Part shown: positions 5,290-6,343 of the stretch, piece by piece
Layout: every line of letters begins with the position of its first letter
How positions within the stretch are numbered: the first letter of the stretch is position 1
Assembly (NCBI GenBank): GCA_003451715.1
Contig: DMJN01000298.1
Span: 1 to 6,343 of the forward strand
DNA from: Gammaproteobacteria bacterium
GTDB taxonomy: Bacteria > Pseudomonadota > Gammaproteobacteria > Pseudomonadales > Pseudohongiellaceae
DNA: 6,343 nt
Direction: 5' to 3'
Translations under genes and position numbers: made by a program
The notes under the pieces: model-generated
The model's input: the letters and a program-made list of their open reading frames with translations, nothing else
Told to the model about the DNA's origin: nothing
Databases searched by the model: none

Positions 5290-6343
5290 CTAATCCTGAC
5301 GGGTATCCAGGACGGTCTTGTCTGCCAGTAACTTGGTGATTTCATCGTCCTGGAAACCGAATTCCCTGAGCAGCTCACCGCTGTGCTCACCGTATTTGGG
5401 CGGCAGGTGGCGAATGGAACCGGGGGTTCTGGAAAATTTTATGGGGGTGCCTGACATCTTGTACCAGTCCTGCTCGATACTCATGCCCCGATGGTGAGTA
5501 TGGGGATGATCCACGACTTGCTGGGTGTTATGGATCGGGCCTACCGCCAATCCGGCTCTGGCAAGGGTATCGCAGAACTCATGACCATCGAGTTGACTCA
5601 GGCTGGATTCGATCTCAATCGTCAACTCATCGCGGTTGTTAACCCGGTCGATGTTATTTATAAAACGTGCATCCCCGGTCAGATCGGGTCGCTGCAGTGC
5701 CTCACAAAGCTTGGCCCAGGCCCGATTGTTCCCTGCGCCGATAAAGATATCGACGGTTTTAGTGCGAAACGTATCATAGGGGCTGATATTGGGGTGGGCA
5801 TTGCCGGTTGGACCAGGGATCTTGCCTGAGAAATTGTAATTCGGAACATGGGGATGCATGAGGGACACGGCACAATCATAGAGTGTCATATCCAGGTATT
5901 GTCCGAGTGTCGATTGTTCCCGCTCGGCCAGTGCCATCAGAATGGCGATGGCCGCGTACAGACCGGTGCCCATGTCAACCGCGGCCAGACCCAGCCGGGT
6001 AGGACTGCTGCCAGTCTCGCCATTAACACTGAACCAGCCCGCCATCGCCTGAATAATGGCATCGTAGCCGGGGAACCCACCCCAGGGACCGCCACTTCCG
6101 AAGCCACTGATACGGCAGTGGATGAGCGTTGGAAATTTTTCTTTCAGTACGGCCTCATAACCGAGACCCCACTTCTCCATGGTGCCGGGCTTGTAGTTTT
6201 CAATAAGCACATCGGCCTTCTCCAACAGCCGTAATAGCACCGCCCTGCCAGCCTCTCCGGTGAGATCGAGACCCATAGACCGCTTATTACGATTCACTCC
6301 GATATAGTAGGCTGAATCGCCCTCATGAAAAGGCGGGCCCCAG
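5290..6343 (-). CDS. CaiB/BaiF family III CoA-transferase (partial; N-terminus beyond right edge)
   Basis: The frame is open to the right edge; 350 residues are visible. It begins WGPPFHEGDSAYYIGVNRNK, a hallmark found about 45-50 residues into family members, so the true start is outside the window and the GTG at 6297 is an internal Val, not a start. Further motifs: ADVLIENYKPGTMEKWGLGY, RISGFGSGGPWGGFPGYD, GLAAVDMGTGLYAAIAI, and LDMTLYDCAVSLM, whose Asp (codon 5877-5875) aligns with the catalytic aspartate of formyl-CoA transferase. The C-terminal end has KYGEHSGELLREFGF. The family transfers CoA between carboxylic acids through an Asp-acyl anhydride in the cytosol; substrates include oxalate, carnitine, succinate and mesaconate, and the present substrate is unknown. 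The stop is TAG, 218 nt before the GntR start, so it is probably a separate unit. Confidence 0.93.
   Translation of the reverse strand, partial: WGPPFHEGDSAYYIGVNRNKRSMGLDLTGEAGRAVLLRLLEKADVLIENYKPGTMEKWGLGYEAVLKEKFPTLIHCRISGFGSGGPWGGFPGYDAIIQAMAGWFSVNGETGSSPTRLGLAAVDMGTGLYAAIAILMALAEREQSTLGQYLDMTLYDCAVSLMHPHVPNYNFSGKIPGPTGNAHPNISPYDTFRTKTVDIFIGAGNNRAWAKLCEALQRPDLTGDARFINNIDRVNNRDELTIEIESSLSQLDGHEFCDTLARAGLAVGPIHNTQQVVDHPHTHHRGMSIEQDWYKMSGTPIKFSRTPGSIRHLPPKYGEHSGELLREFGFQDDEITKLLADKTVLDTRQD

Noticed and set aside
5848..6234. Plus-strand open frame of 128 codons
   Set aside because: It is antisense to the conserved CoA-transferase frame, including its catalytic region.
6295..6297. GTG as start codon of the CoA-transferase
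   Set aside because: The frame continues upstream to the edge with the conserved WGPPFHEGDSAYYIG stretch, so the GTG is an internal valine.

Overview
All the genes I can support lie on the minus strand, so the window reads from high to low coordinates. Gene content (CaiB-type CoA-transferase, GntR/ABC cassette of the YtrA/YtrB type, class III aminotransferase, CurA-type reductase), compact spacing, Shine-Dalgarno sites, sigma70-like promoters and the standard bacterial code suggest a proteobacterium, most likely a gammaproteobacterium of moderate GC. This is inferred from protein similarity and is not proven. I see no rRNA, tRNA, CRISPR array or insertion sequence.

Layout in transcription order. 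(1) 6343-5290: a family III (CaiB/BaiF) CoA-transferase whose N-terminus lies outside the window. (2) 5289-5073: an intergenic control region with a perfect 10-bp inverted repeat overlapping two possible -10 boxes, the likely operator of the next gene. (3) 5072-2770: a four-gene operon of GntR/YtrA-type repressor, ABC ATPase, ABC-2 permease and a 62-residue single-pass membrane protein of unknown function. The genes overlap or are spaced by 26 nt, so the repressor probably controls both itself and an exporter. (4) 2769-2468: a roughly 300-nt non-coding region with a good sigma70-like promoter, about 195 nt of leader with repeated complementary segments and a weak leader-peptide ORF, and then an intrinsic terminator-like hairpin ending only about 17 nt before the next gene's start codon. 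This layout suggests conditional termination (attenuation), or a small RNA with readthrough. (5) 2467-1706: a GNAT acetyltransferase broken by one in-frame TGA exactly in the acetyl-CoA-binding loop. (6) 1673-474: an intact class III PLP aminotransferase resembling ArgD/AstC. (7) 422 to the left edge: the N-terminal 140 residues of a CurA-type NADP-dependent oxidoreductase.

The two most interesting points are the leader and terminator ahead of the acetyltransferase/aminotransferase/reductase cluster, and the UGA codon inside the acetyltransferase. UGA is also used as a normal stop in this window (GntR and aminotransferase genes). A nonsense mutation or sequence error therefore explains the break better than a changed genetic code.
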